Assembly (NCBI GenBank): GCA_016711805.1
Contig: JADJSH010000038.1
Coordinates: 124,001 to 188,000, forward strand
Source: Bacteroidota bacterium
GTDB taxonomy: Bacteria; Bacteroidota; Bacteroidia; B-17B0; Aurantibacillaceae
DNA: 64,000 nt
Direction: 5' to 3'
Shown: positions 9,836 to 19,040 of the stretch, in pieces
Layout: each line of letters opens with the position of its first letter
Position numbering within the stretch: the first letter of the stretch is position 1
Program-made: the position numbers and the translations under genes
Notes under the pieces: generated by a model
What the model saw: only the letters and a program-made list of their open reading frames with translations
What the model was told of the DNA's origin: nothing
Database searches by the model: none

Positions 9836-11074
9836 ATGATTCAGTTCGAAAAATTTAAACTTAAAAATAACCTCACCGTCATTGTTCATCAAGATAAAAG
9901 TACGCCTATGGCTTGCTTAAATATTATTTATGATGTTGGTGCGCGCGATGAGGACGAAAATAAAACAGGATTTGCCCATTTATTTGAACATTTAATGTTT
10001 GGCGGAAGTATTAATATCCCTAATTACGACGAACCATTACAACTAGTGGGTGGAGAAAATAATGCCTTTACCACAAACGATATCACCAATTACTACTGCA
10101 CGGTTCCTTCCGAAAATTTAGAAACAGCTTTTTGGTTAGAAAGCGACCGTATGTTGAGCTTAGCATTTGATAAAAAAAGTTTAGAAGTACAGCGCAGTGT
10201 CGTAATTGAAGAATTTAAACAACGTTATTTAAACCAGCCTTACGGTGATGTATGGTTGTTATTACGCCCCTTGATTTATAACGTGCATCCTTATAAATGG
10301 GCAACCATTGGTAAAGAAATTAAGCATATTGAAGATGCGACGATGGAAGATGTAAAAGCATTTTTCAAAGAACATTACAACCCTAGCAATGCGGTATTAG
10401 TTGTAGCGGGTGATGTGGAAGTGGAGCAAGTAAAAGCTTTAGCTGAGAAATGGTTTGAACCCATCGATGCTGGCATGAAACCAAAACGTAATTTACCAGC
10501 AGAACCGCCACAAACTGAATACAGAAGCTTAACCGTTGAACGCGATGTGCCAATTAGTAGTATTTACAGAGCATACCGCATGTGTGCTCGTAACGACGAA
10601 GAATATCATACGGTAGATTTATTATCTGACATTTTATCGAGAGGTAATTCATCACGTTTGTACAAGAACTTAATTAAAGACAAACAATTGTTTAGCGATA
10701 TTAATGCTTATGTGATGGGCGATTTTGATAAAGGTTTGTTTGTGATTTCAGGAAAAATTAATGACGGCGTTACGATTGAGCAAGCCGAAGCTGGTATTGA
10801 TGCTGAAATTGCAAAAATGCAAAACGAATTAGTAGCTGCTGATGAATTACAAAAATGTAAAAACAAAATAGAATCAACTGTAACCTATAGCGAAGCAGAT
10901 GTATTAAATAAAGCCACCAACTTGGCTATTTCGGAATTATTAGGTGATGTTAATTTGATAAACTTAGAAATAGAAAATTACCAAAAGGTAACAGCTGAAG
11001 GTATTAAAGAACAAGCGAATAAAATTTTACAAAAAACAAATTGCAGTACTTTGTTTTATTTAAAGAAAAAATAG
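9836..11074 (+). CDS. M16 family zinc metallopeptidase
   Basis: The 412-residue protein is a single-unit M16 (pitrilysin/processing peptidase-like) enzyme. The inverted zinc motif HxxEH is present as HLFEH in GFAHLFEHLMFGGS near residue 46, with the downstream glutamate region EEFKQRY. No signal peptide is visible, so it appears cytoplasmic or acts in a complex. In many Bacteroidota M16 subunits occur in pairs, catalytic plus inactive; no second M16 gene is next to it here. The stop is one base before the next gene, indicating an operon with the HD/CoaD fusion. Confidence 0.9.
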   Translation: MIQFEKFKLKNNLTVIVHQDKSTPMACLNIIYDVGARDEDENKTGFAHLFEHLMFGGSINIPNYDEPLQLVGGENNAFTTNDITNYYCTVPSENLETAFWLESDRMLSLAFDKKSLEVQRSVVIEEFKQRYLNQPYGDVWLLLRPLIYNVHPYKWATIGKEIKHIEDATMEDVKAFFKEHYNPSNAVLVVAGDVEVEQVKALAEKWFEPIDAGMKPKRNLPAEPPQTEYRSLTVERDVPISSIYRAYRMCARNDEEYHTVDLLSDILSRGNSSRLYKNLIKDKQLFSDINAYVMGDFDKGLFVISGKINDGVTIEQAEAGIDAEIAKMQNELVAADELQKCKNKIESTVTYSEADVLNKATNLAISELLGDVNLINLEIENYQKVTAEGIKEQANKILQKTNCSTLFYLKKK

Positions 11075-11075
11075 A

Positions 11076-12029
11076 ATGACTATAACTGAAATATCAAATC
11101 GTTTAAATCAACTGCAGTTTAATTCTGAGTTGATGAAAGCGTATGATGAACCACACCGATTTTATCATACGTTAGAACATATAGAAGATGTATTAAAGCA
11201 ATTACATAATGCTGATTTATTAAAACATGATGAATTGTTTTTGGCAGCCATCTTCCATGATATTATTTACAATCCGCAATCGAACACTAACGAAGAAGAT
11301 TCGGTTGAGTTTTTCTTGAAGTCAGGTCATTCATCTTCTTTAACTGGCGAGCAAAAAGAACATATTAAACAATTAATATTAGACACGAAACATCATAAGC
11401 CTTCCGTCAAATTTTCAGAAGAATTTATTAAAGCAGATTTAGCTATTTTAAATTCATCCTTTGATAAATTAATCAAATACGAAAAACAAATTTTTAAAGA
11501 GTTCCAATTTGTAGATTATAAAACATACAAAGTAAAACGCATTGAAGTTTTAAAACACTTTAATACCAATGGCAATTTAAATCACTTAATCGATTATGTG
11601 AATTCTGTTGAACCAAGTATTGGTGTATTTGCAGGCAGCTTCAACCCTTTTCATAAAGGACATTACAACGTCTTACAAAAAGCAGAAAAATTATTTGATA
11701 AAGTGATTATTGCTTTTGGTAAAAATCCAGATAAAACCGTTCGTACCTGGCCTGTTCCAAAAACCATTGCTAATCGTCAACAAACAGAATACCACGACCT
11801 ATTAACCGATCATATCGAATCGTTTGATTATGACGTCACTGTTGTAAGAGGTTTAAGAAACTCAACTGATTTTAACTACGAACAAAATCAATACCGCTAT
11901 ATACAAGAACTAAAGCCAGATATTAAAATCATCAATATATTTTGTGACAAAGAATTTGAACACATTAGTTCCTCTGGTATTCGCACGTTAGAGAAATACA
12001 ACAAACACCACAATTATTTGTTAGATTAA
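11076..12029 (+). CDS. HD-superfamily hydrolase fused to CoaD-like adenylyltransferase
   Basis: This 317-residue protein joins two domains. Residues 1-175 match predicted metal-dependent HD phosphohydrolases (FYHTLEHIEDV, AIFHDIIYNP and a later KADLAILNS). Residues about 186-317 match phosphopantetheine adenylyltransferase: the nucleotide-binding GVFAGSFNPFHKGH, then VVRGLRNSTDFNYE and the ISSSGIR signature. CoaD makes dephospho-CoA from 4'-phosphopantetheine and ATP. The CoaD half has all its usual motifs, so it may be this organism's working CoaD, but a separate coaD elsewhere cannot be excluded. What the HD half hydrolyses is unknown. The start is one base after the M16 stop. Confidence 0.85.
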   Translation: MTITEISNRLNQLQFNSELMKAYDEPHRFYHTLEHIEDVLKQLHNADLLKHDELFLAAIFHDIIYNPQSNTNEEDSVEFFLKSGHSSSLTGEQKEHIKQLILDTKHHKPSVKFSEEFIKADLAILNSSFDKLIKYEKQIFKEFQFVDYKTYKVKRIEVLKHFNTNGNLNHLIDYVNSVEPSIGVFAGSFNPFHKGHYNVLQKAEKLFDKVIIAFGKNPDKTVRTWPVPKTIANRQQTEYHDLLTDHIESFDYDVTVVRGLRNSTDFNYEQNQYRYIQELKPDIKIINIFCDKEFEHISSSGIRTLEKYNKHHNYLLD

Positions 12030-12046
12030 TATTAAAACTAAAAAAG

Positions 12047-14848
12047 ATGAAACATTTTTTAAAAACAATTTTGGTAATACTAGTTAGTATTCAACTTACA
12101 GCGCAAAAATTCTATCAATTGCCAGCAACATTAGCTGCGGATGAATACCTAGCAAAAACAATTATCATTAAAGTAAAACCCGCTTTTGCTAGTGTATGTT
12201 CAGACACAAAAATTGATCATCCTTTATTTAATTCTTTAGCAACAGCTATTAGCGCAACTAATCTTCATAAAAAATTCCCTTTAGATAAATCCCCTGAAAC
12301 TCCTTTCAATTCGGCAGGACAACGTTATTCGGATTTATCGCTAGTGTACGAATTAAATTATACATCAAGTCTTTCATTAGAAAAAGCCATTAGCAAATTA
12401 TTACTATCAAACATTTTAGTGTATGCCGAACCACATTTTGTTCCTAAAATAAATTATTCTCCAAACGACCCATTAGCCAATCCAACTAATCAATACCATT
12501 TATTAAACATCAATGCTTTCAATGCCTGGGATGTAAACAAAGGTGACTCATCAATCGTTATTGGAATTACAGATACAGGAAATGATTTTACACATCCTGA
12601 TTTATTTAATAACGTCAAGCGTAATTATGCCGATGTAAATGATGGCTTAGATAATGATGGTGATGGTTTCACAGATAACTACATGGGTTGGGATTTAGGA
12701 GAAAATGATGCAGATGCTTCGTGGAATGCCAATGCACATGGCGTGCATGTGAGTGGTTTATCTTCGGCAAGTGCTGATAATAATTTAGGTGGGGCGGGCA
12801 CAGGCTTTAATTGCAAATTTTTACCTGTAAAAATTGCAGATGCAACTGGTGCTTTAACGCAAGCTTACGAAGGTATTAAATATGCAGCCGATCATGATTG
12901 TCAAATTATCAATTGCTCTTGGGGCGGTGGTGGCTCTAGCCAGTTTGGACAAGATATTATTGATTACGCTACTATCAATAAAAACTGCTTAGTGGTTTGT
13001 GCGGCAGGAAATAATGGAGTTGACGGAGATTTTTATCCAGCTGCCTATAATTATGTATTGTCTGTTGCTAATACGTCACAAAACGACGTCAAGTTTTCTA
13101 ACTCTAATTATGGCTACATGGTAGACGTTTGCGCACCTGGCGACAATGTCAACTCTACTTGGCCAGGAAGTTTTTACATCACTACTTCAGGTACTTCGAT
13201 GTCATCACCTGTAGTTGCTGGAGCTGCTGGAATCGTTAAAAATCATTTTCCAAGTTATAACGGCTTGCAAGTTGGTGAGCGTTTAAAAGTAACTGCTGAT
13301 AATATTTATGCAGCAAATCCTACTTACATTAACAAACTAGGAACAGGAAGAATTAATTTATTTCGTGCCTTAACGGATCCTGCTTCACCAAGTGTGGTGA
13401 TGATTAGCAAAACTGTAAGCGATCATAATGATATGTCATTTATTAATGGCGACACTTTATTTATTGCAGGTACTTTTATTAATTACTTAGATCCAACCTC
13501 TGCTTTAAACGTTACAGTTACGCCTTTATCGGCTTATGCTGTAACAATAGATAATACAACGTCTTTAGGCGCCATTAATACATTAGCAAGCGCCACAAAT
13601 TCTTTAGATCCATTTACTTTTAAATTAACTGGTGCTATTCCAATTAATCAAGCTATTAGTTTTGAAGTAGCAATGAGCGATGGTGCTTATCAAGCTAAAC
13701 AATTTTTTACCGTATATATTAATGTAGACTATATTAATATTGATATTAACGATGTGAGTACAACCGCTACTAGTAAAGGGAAAATTGGTTACAACCAAGA
13801 TACTCAAGGACAAGGTTTAGGTTTTAAATACAATAACACAGAGTTGCTATATGAAGCAGGTTTGATGATTGGTAGCGACACGACAAAAGTATCTGATTGC
13901 GTGAGAGGTTTAAACGGTAACCCTTCTGATAACGACTTTGGAATTACGAATCGTATTGCACTACAAATTCCTTCGATGTTTTCTGACTTTGACACGAAAG
14001 CAAAATTAAAAGATAACCTATCCTTTAATCCACTAAACATTGATATTGACCAAAACACATACGCTTGGGCTGCTGTGCCAAATACACAATTTGTTATTTG
14101 GGAATACGTCATTACAAATACACACGCCACAGATACTATCAAAAATATGTATGCTGGTATTTTTGCCGATTGGGATATTGACGGTGGCACCTACGCTCAA
14201 AACAGAAGTGCGTATGATGCTGGCACAAAAATGGGCTACAGTTACTACACAGCTGCAGGTGGAAAATACGCTGGTATCAAATTATTAACCAATACGGCGC
14301 CTCCAAACTTTTATGCAGTGGACCATGTTACAGGAGGTAATGGCGGACTAGATTTTGCAAATGGCTCGGATACAAAAGACAAATATTTGAGTTTATCTAC
14401 TCAGCGTTTAGCAGCTGGTGTGGCTGGTAATGGTGTAGATGTGATGAATGTAATGAGTTCTGGTCCAGTGCAATTAATCCCAGGACAATCAGTGAAAATT
14501 GCTTTTGCCTTAGTAGGTGGAGATAGTTTAGCAAATTTAATTACCGGCGCACAACATGCACAAATTAAATACGATGGCATGCCAACAAGCATTCAAGAAT
14601 CTGTGTCTGCTGATTACACTTGGAGAATATTCCCTAACCCAGCAAAAAACAGTATCACTATTTCGCAAACAGAACCAACATTTAATAAATACGAGATTTA
14701 TACCATAAACGGAAAATTAGTTGTAGAAAGTAAAATTAATGGCATCCTACAAAAGGTTGATTTAACTAACTATGCAGAAGGCATGTACATTGTAAAATTA
14801 ATTGGAAACCAAAAAGTGGAGTTTAAAAAGATTGTGGTTACAGAATAA
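12047..14848 (+). CDS. S8 subtilisin-like serine protease with T9SS sorting domain
   Basis: The 933-residue secreted protease has a signal peptide (ends TAQ, about residue 19) and an inhibitor-like prodomain (about 25-130). In the S8 catalytic domain (about 140-440) the triad is visible: Asp in GITDTGNDFTHPDL (about 175), His in AHGVHVSG (about 231) and Ser in SGTSMSSPVVAGAAG (about 385). A beta-rich region follows, then a type A T9SS C-terminal domain (about 857-933) beginning WRIFPNPAKNSITIS and ending VEFKKIVVTE. It is predicted to be exported and attached to, or released from, the cell surface. It is followed by a strong hairpin terminator. Confidence 0.95.
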   Translation: MKHFLKTILVILVSIQLTAQKFYQLPATLAADEYLAKTIIIKVKPAFASVCSDTKIDHPLFNSLATAISATNLHKKFPLDKSPETPFNSAGQRYSDLSLVYELNYTSSLSLEKAISKLLLSNILVYAEPHFVPKINYSPNDPLANPTNQYHLLNINAFNAWDVNKGDSSIVIGITDTGNDFTHPDLFNNVKRNYADVNDGLDNDGDGFTDNYMGWDLGENDADASWNANAHGVHVSGLSSASADNNLGGAGTGFNCKFLPVKIADATGALTQAYEGIKYAADHDCQIINCSWGGGGSSQFGQDIIDYATINKNCLVVCAAGNNGVDGDFYPAAYNYVLSVANTSQNDVKFSNSNYGYMVDVCAPGDNVNSTWPGSFYITTSGTSMSSPVVAGAAGIVKNHFPSYNGLQVGERLKVTADNIYAANPTYINKLGTGRINLFRALTDPASPSVVMISKTVSDHNDMSFINGDTLFIAGTFINYLDPTSALNVTVTPLSAYAVTIDNTTSLGAINTLASATNSLDPFTFKLTGAIPINQAISFEVAMSDGAYQAKQFFTVYINVDYINIDINDVSTTATSKGKIGYNQDTQGQGLGFKYNNTELLYEAGLMIGSDTTKVSDCVRGLNGNPSDNDFGITNRIALQIPSMFSDFDTKAKLKDNLSFNPLNIDIDQNTYAWAAVPNTQFVIWEYVITNTHATDTIKNMYAGIFADWDIDGGTYAQNRSAYDAGTKMGYSYYTAAGGKYAGIKLLTNTAPPNFYAVDHVTGGNGGLDFANGSDTKDKYLSLSTQRLAAGVAGNGVDVMNVMSSGPVQLIPGQSVKIAFALVGGDSLANLITGAQHAQIKYDGMPTSIQESVSADYTWRIFPNPAKNSITISQTEPTFNKYEIYTINGKLVVESKINGILQKVDLTNYAEGMYIVKLIGNQKVEFKKIVVTE

Positions 14849-14853
14849 CTTTT

Positions 14854-14888
14854 AAGACCTATCAGGTTTTAAAAACCTGATAGGTCTT
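14854..14888. terminator. long perfect hairpin after the subtilisin gene
   Basis: A 17-bp perfect inverted repeat, arms AAGACCTATCAGGTTTT and its complement with a single-base loop, is followed by TTT. It starts 5 nt after the protease stop and lies upstream of purB. The stem is long enough to form a cruciform or serve both strands. Confidence 0.85.
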
Positions 14889-14902
14889 TCCTCAAAATTC
14901 CC

Positions 14903-14910
14903 TATATTTG
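14903..14910 (+). promoter_or_regulatory. candidate -7 box for purB
   Basis: TATATTTG is an exact match to the Bacteroidota TAnnTTTG -7 box, 19 nt before the purB ATG. No good TTTG lies at the expected upstream distance, because that position falls inside the terminator stem. Confidence 0.4.
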
Positions 14911-14929
14911 CCCTTTATTTTTTAAAATT

Positions 14930-16285
14930 ATGGAATTAAATACTTTAACTGCTATATCTCCTGTTGACGGTCGTTACCGCCGAGTAACTAATGAATTAGC
15001 GGCTTACTTTTCTGAGTTCGGATTAATTAGATACCGTGTGCAAGTGGAAATTGATTATTTCATCTTGTTATCTCAACAAGGTTTACCTCAATTACCAAAG
15101 TTAAACGAGAGTCAAATTACTAGCTTAAAAGCAGTATATCAAAACTTTTCGTTTTCTGATGCAGAGGTGATTAAAGAAACAGAAAAAACAACAAACCACG
15201 ATGTAAAAGCGGTTGAGTATTTCATTAAAGAAAAATTAAAAGCACAAGGTTTAGAAAACTATCTAGAATTTGTACACTTTGGATTAACGTCTCAAGACAT
15301 TAATAACACCTCTATTCCGTTATCGTTAAAGCAAGCTAACAACGATGTGGTATTACCTAACTTAAAACAAGTTACTGGTAAATTAACAAGCTTAGCTAAA
15401 GACTGGAAAAACATTTCGTTGCTAGCTCGTACTCATGGTCAGCCTGCTTCCCCTACTCGTTTAGGAAAAGAAATTTATGTGTTTGTAGAGCGTTTACAAA
15501 TTCAAATCAATCAATTAAACGCTATTCCTTTTTCTGCTAAGTTTGGCGGTGCAACAGGTAACTTCAATGCACATTATGTAGCTTATCCTAAAAATGATTG
15601 GATTAAATTTGGAAACGAATTTGTAAATAATACATTGGGATTAAGCAGAAGCCAGTTTACCACACAAATTGAGCACTATGATAATATTGCTGCTTATTGC
15701 GATGCTTTAAAACGCATCAATACTATCTTATTGGATTTATGCCGCGATATATGGACCTACGTGAGCATGGATTATTTTAAGCAAAAATTAAAAGCAGGAG
15801 AGATCGGTTCATCGGCCATGCCTCATAAAGTAAACCCAATTGATTTTGAGAATGCAGAAGGCAATTTAGGGATTGCAAATGCTATTTTAGAACACTTATC
15901 TGCTAAGCTTCCATTATCGCGTTTACAAAGAGATTTAACGGATAGCACTGTATTAAGAAACTTAGGCGTTCCTGTGGCTCATATTTTAATTTCTTACAAA
16001 AGCATTTTAAAAGGCTTAGATAAATTAATATTAAATGAAGAAATCTTTAACAGAGATTTAGAAAACAACTGGGCAGTTGTGGCTGAGGCAGTTCAAACTA
16101 TTTTACGCAGAGAAGGTTATCCAAAACCATACGAAGCGTTGAAAGATTTAACTCGCACGAATACACATATCACAAAAGATTCGATGCATACATTTATCAA
16201 TGGATTAAATGTGAGCGCCGAAGTAAAAGCAGAGTTATTAAAAATTACACCGCAAAACTTTGTAGGACAAAATCCGGAGTTTTAA
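14930..16285 (+). CDS. purB: adenylosuccinate lyase
   Basis: The 451-residue PurB of the fumarase/aspartase superfamily cleaves SAICAR to AICAR and adenylosuccinate to AMP, both with release of fumarate. The superfamily signature is present as GSSAMPHKVNPIDFENAEG (about residue 298), with the catalytic Ser loop. TSQDINNTS and RTHGQPASPTRLGKE are further active-site segments. The N-terminal SPVDGRY is typical of PurB. The length fits the E. coli-like group (about 456 residues). It is followed 9 nt later by a glycosyltransferase gene. Confidence 0.96.
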   Translation: MELNTLTAISPVDGRYRRVTNELAAYFSEFGLIRYRVQVEIDYFILLSQQGLPQLPKLNESQITSLKAVYQNFSFSDAEVIKETEKTTNHDVKAVEYFIKEKLKAQGLENYLEFVHFGLTSQDINNTSIPLSLKQANNDVVLPNLKQVTGKLTSLAKDWKNISLLARTHGQPASPTRLGKEIYVFVERLQIQINQLNAIPFSAKFGGATGNFNAHYVAYPKNDWIKFGNEFVNNTLGLSRSQFTTQIEHYDNIAAYCDALKRINTILLDLCRDIWTYVSMDYFKQKLKAGEIGSSAMPHKVNPIDFENAEGNLGIANAILEHLSAKLPLSRLQRDLTDSTVLRNLGVPVAHILISYKSILKGLDKLILNEEIFNRDLENNWAVVAEAVQTILRREGYPKPYEALKDLTRTNTHITKDSMHTFINGLNVSAEVKAELLKITPQNFVGQNPEF

Positions 16286-16294
16286 TTACAGTAA

Positions 16295-17167
16295 ATGAAA
16301 GTAGCAGGCTTCACCATCATACGAAATGCGATTAAGTTCGACTATCCTGTGGTAGAAGCGATTACCTCTATTTTACCCATTTGTGATGAGTTTATTGTAG
16401 CGGTTGGCAATAGCGAAGATGACACCTTACAATTGATTAAAAGCATCAACTCTCCTAAAATTAAAATCATTGAAACTGTTTGGGATGATTCACTTCGCCA
16501 AGGCGGACAAGTATTAGCCATTGAAACGAACAAAGCATTTGATGCCATTAGTAAAGATGTTGACTGGTGTTTTTACATTCAGAGTGATGAGTGTGTTCAC
16601 GAAAAACATTTAGCTTCTATTAAAGAAGCGATGCAGAAATATAAAGATGATAAACACGTAGAAGGCTTATTGTTTAACTACGTTCATTTTTATGGCACTT
16701 ATAATTACGTTGGTAATTCGCGCCGTTGGTACCGTAAAGAAATTCGCATCATTAAAAATGATAAATCTATTCGTTCTTATAAAGATGCGCAAGGCTTTAG
16801 AAAAACAGACAACTCTAAACTAAACGTGAAACCAATTAGTGCGGAGATTTATCATTACGGATGGGTGAAACCACCAAAGGCTCAACAAGCCAAGCAAGAA
16901 CATTTTCATAAAATGTGGCATGATGATGAATGGATGAAAAAAAATATTGCTCAAGTAGAAGAGTTTGATTACTCACAAATAGATAGCTTAGAAGAATTTA
17001 AAGGTACACATCCGCAAGTATTTCAAACTCGATTAAAAGCAGCGGATTGGAAATTTAAATTTGACAAGTCACAAATCAAACTAAGTGCAAAAGATAAATT
17101 CCTACTCTTTATTGAAAAAACTACTGGCTGGAAAGTTGGGGAGTATAAGAATTATAAAGTGATTTAG
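16295..17167 (+). CDS. family 2-like glycosyltransferase
   Basis: The 290-residue protein has a GT-A-like fold: MKVAGFTIIRNA at the N-terminus, a VGNSEDDT loop, and WCFYIQSDECVHE in the position of the DXD-like nucleotide-sugar site. No membrane segment is seen. Relatives in Bacteroidota are annotated as glycosyltransferases without defined substrates. It lies 9 nt after purB and is probably co-transcribed. A structured repeat element starts within about 10 nt of its stop. Confidence 0.8.
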   Translation: MKVAGFTIIRNAIKFDYPVVEAITSILPICDEFIVAVGNSEDDTLQLIKSINSPKIKIIETVWDDSLRQGGQVLAIETNKAFDAISKDVDWCFYIQSDECVHEKHLASIKEAMQKYKDDKHVEGLLFNYVHFYGTYNYVGNSRRWYRKEIRIIKNDKSIRSYKDAQGFRKTDNSKLNVKPISAEIYHYGWVKPPKAQQAKQEHFHKMWHDDEWMKKNIAQVEEFDYSQIDSLEEFKGTHPQVFQTRLKAADWKFKFDKSQIKLSAKDKFLLFIEKTTGWKVGEYKNYKVI

Positions 17168-17171
17168 TTTC

Positions 17172-17308
17172 TATTTTTCTTTTTGCTTGAACAAAAAGAA
17201 ACAAAAATTCAAGACAATTCGCCAACCACTATTTGCCCCGCATACGCTTCCAAGAATAGCAGTTCACACCGAATTGTCAAAATCAGCCGCACTATTACCA
17301 ATGTATGC
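17172..17308 (+). repeat. structured intergenic repeat, copy A
   Basis: The element begins within 10 nt of the glycosyltransferase stop and is nearly collinear with 47652-47789. Shared parts are the leader CTTTTTGCTTGAACAAAAAG, ACAAAAATTCAAG, CGCCAACCAC, ATTTGCCCCGC and CAGCCGCACTATTACCAA. A 9-bp outer stem GACAATTCG (17213-17221) pairs with CGAATTGTC (17270-17278). An inner stem CTATT (17229-17233) pairs with AATAG (17255-17259). In copy B both stems are kept with different bases. Confidence 0.8.
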
Positions 17309-17324
17309 AGTAAAGCAAAAGAAA

Positions 17325-17372
17325 TGTAAACTTGCGTTCTCTGCGAAAAAACTTAGTGTCCTCTGCGGTTAA
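17325..17372. repeat. short intergenic repeat, TCTCTGCG/CTCTGCGGTTA type
   Basis: TTGCGTTCTCTGCGAAAAA and GTCCTCTGCGGTTAAAT sit between the convergent glycosyltransferase and MBOAT genes. A related stretch ending CTCTGCGTTCTCTGCGGTTA occurs at 59480-59500. No credible gene is seen here. Confidence 0.55.
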
Positions 17373-17373
17373 A

Positions 17374-19038
17374 TTAAAACTGAAAATAAATAAAAGGTTG
17401 CATTTCGCCACTTACCATTTGGTATATAAAAAACACAAATACCACAGCTACTAAACTCATAATTGGCAAGGGCAATTCAGCAAATTTCAAACGATACCTT
17501 TCTTTAAAGTTTTCTGGTATCCAATGAATTAAGTAACCAATTAAAATTACTGAAAACACTAAAGCATAGCCTTGAATAATATTAAAAGTCAAAGCGGCGC
17601 CAAAATGATTAGTAATTCTATCAAAAATTAAACTAACGGTATCTAAACTGTCGCTTCTAAAAAAGATACGCGTAAAGCTAATAAATGCTAAAGTGATAAA
17701 CACCATCATGCCTTTTACGAAAAATGAATTAGAATCTTTAAACGGAGAAATTTTTTGCCATAGTTTATGTACCACTAAACCTACTCCATTCAATCCACCC
17801 CAAATAATAAACAACCACGAACTGCCATGCCAAAAACCACCTAGTAACATGGTTACTAATAAATTAATATTAGTATTCACACTCTGTTTTACTTTAGGGA
17901 AGAAGTAAGCTAATATCACTAACACAATTGCCATCAATAATAAAACTAAAAGCAACCAAATTTTACCTGTGAGCATAACTAATACAATGGATAAAAAGGC
18001 AATGCAGATGTAAGACCCAATCGTTCCTTTTTTATTTCCACCTAATGGGATGTATAAATAATCCTTCAACCAAGTGGACAAGGAAATATGCCAACGTTTC
18101 CAAAACTCACTCACATCTTGCGCTTTATAAGGTGATTTAAAATTTGTTTTTAAACGATACCCCAACAATAACGCCACGCCAATAGCAATGTCGGTGTAGC
18201 CACTAAAATCAGCATAAATTTGCAAAGAGTAACCAAAAATACCAAACACAGTTTCTACCCCTGAATAGTAATTCGGATTATCAAAAATACGATCGATGTA
18301 ATTGACGGCAATATAATCTGCTAGTATTTTTTTTCCTAAACCATTCAATATCCAAAATATAGCATAACCAAATTCTTTTCGAGTTAAGCTATAATCCTGA
18401 TAAATTTGATATAAAAATTCATTAGCTTTTACAATTGGCCCTGCCACTAAATGCGGAAAGAAGCAAACAAAGAAACCATAATCAAAAATAGATTTTACTG
18501 GTGTTACTTTAGACCTATACATATCAATGTTATAGGAAATAGACTGAAACGTGAAGAAAGAAATACCTACTGGTAAAATCAATTTATCTACCGGGTCGCT
18601 GGTTCCTAAAAAGGTATTACTAAATTGCGTGAAATGATTAAAGAAAGAAATATCCGTTCCTGCTAATTGATTCACACTCTCTGTAAAAAAGTAAGCATAC
18701 TTAAAATAACATAATAAAGTTAAATTAAGCAGTAAGCTAATGATTAGATAAACTTTTTTCTTGCTTTCTGATTTACTATGATAAATAAGCCTTCCCCAAT
18801 TATAATCACTAATAATGGTGAAGATGAGCAAGATTAAAAAAACACCACTCGTTTTATAATAAAAGAAAAAACTAACTAATAATAAGTAAAAAGTACGAAC
18901 TGTATTCTTTTTATAAATCAAGGAGTATATACCCAAAACCACAGCAAAAAATCCCCAAAAATATAATTGGGTAAAAATAACTGGCTGTCCTTTTACATAA
19001 AGGAAACAAGATTTTAGATATTCAATAATGTCATTCAA
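17374..19038 (-). CDS. MBOAT family membrane O-acyltransferase (AlgI/DltB-like)
   Basis: The 554-residue polytopic protein has about 12 membrane segments. MBOAT features: HLVAGPIVKANEFLYQI, the FWKRWHISLSTWLKDYLYIP segment (about 309) and the catalytic His region GGFWHGSSWLFIIWGGLNG (about 400). The family moves acyl groups, usually acetyl, across or within the membrane onto surface polysaccharides. The only in-frame start after an upstream TAA is TTG at 19036-19038, three codons after that stop and 2 nt beyond the SGNH stop, so the start is unusual but well bounded. It is the last gene of an operon with two SGNH hydrolases, like algI with algJ/algX. Confidence 0.92.
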   Translation of the reverse strand: MNDIIEYLKSCFLYVKGQPVIFTQLYFWGFFAVVLGIYSLIYKKNTVRTFYLLLVSFFFYYKTSGVFLILLIFTIISDYNWGRLIYHSKSESKKKVYLIISLLLNLTLLCYFKYAYFFTESVNQLAGTDISFFNHFTQFSNTFLGTSDPVDKLILPVGISFFTFQSISYNIDMYRSKVTPVKSIFDYGFFVCFFPHLVAGPIVKANEFLYQIYQDYSLTRKEFGYAIFWILNGLGKKILADYIAVNYIDRIFDNPNYYSGVETVFGIFGYSLQIYADFSGYTDIAIGVALLLGYRLKTNFKSPYKAQDVSEFWKRWHISLSTWLKDYLYIPLGGNKKGTIGSYICIAFLSIVLVMLTGKIWLLLVLLLMAIVLVILAYFFPKVKQSVNTNINLLVTMLLGGFWHGSSWLFIIWGGLNGVGLVVHKLWQKISPFKDSNSFFVKGMMVFITLAFISFTRIFFRSDSLDTVSLIFDRITNHFGAALTFNIIQGYALVFSVILIGYLIHWIPENFKERYRLKFAELPLPIMSLVAVVFVFFIYQMVSGEMQPFIYFQF

Positions 19039-19040
19039 TT

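Noticed and set aside
13804..14190. 128-residue minus-strand frame inside the subtilisin gene
   Set aside because: It is a shadow of a well-supported protease with T9SS tail.
17187..17372. 61-residue plus-strand frame after the glycosyltransferase
   Set aside because: It lies in the structured repeat and the CTCTGCG repeat; copy B does not keep a matching frame.
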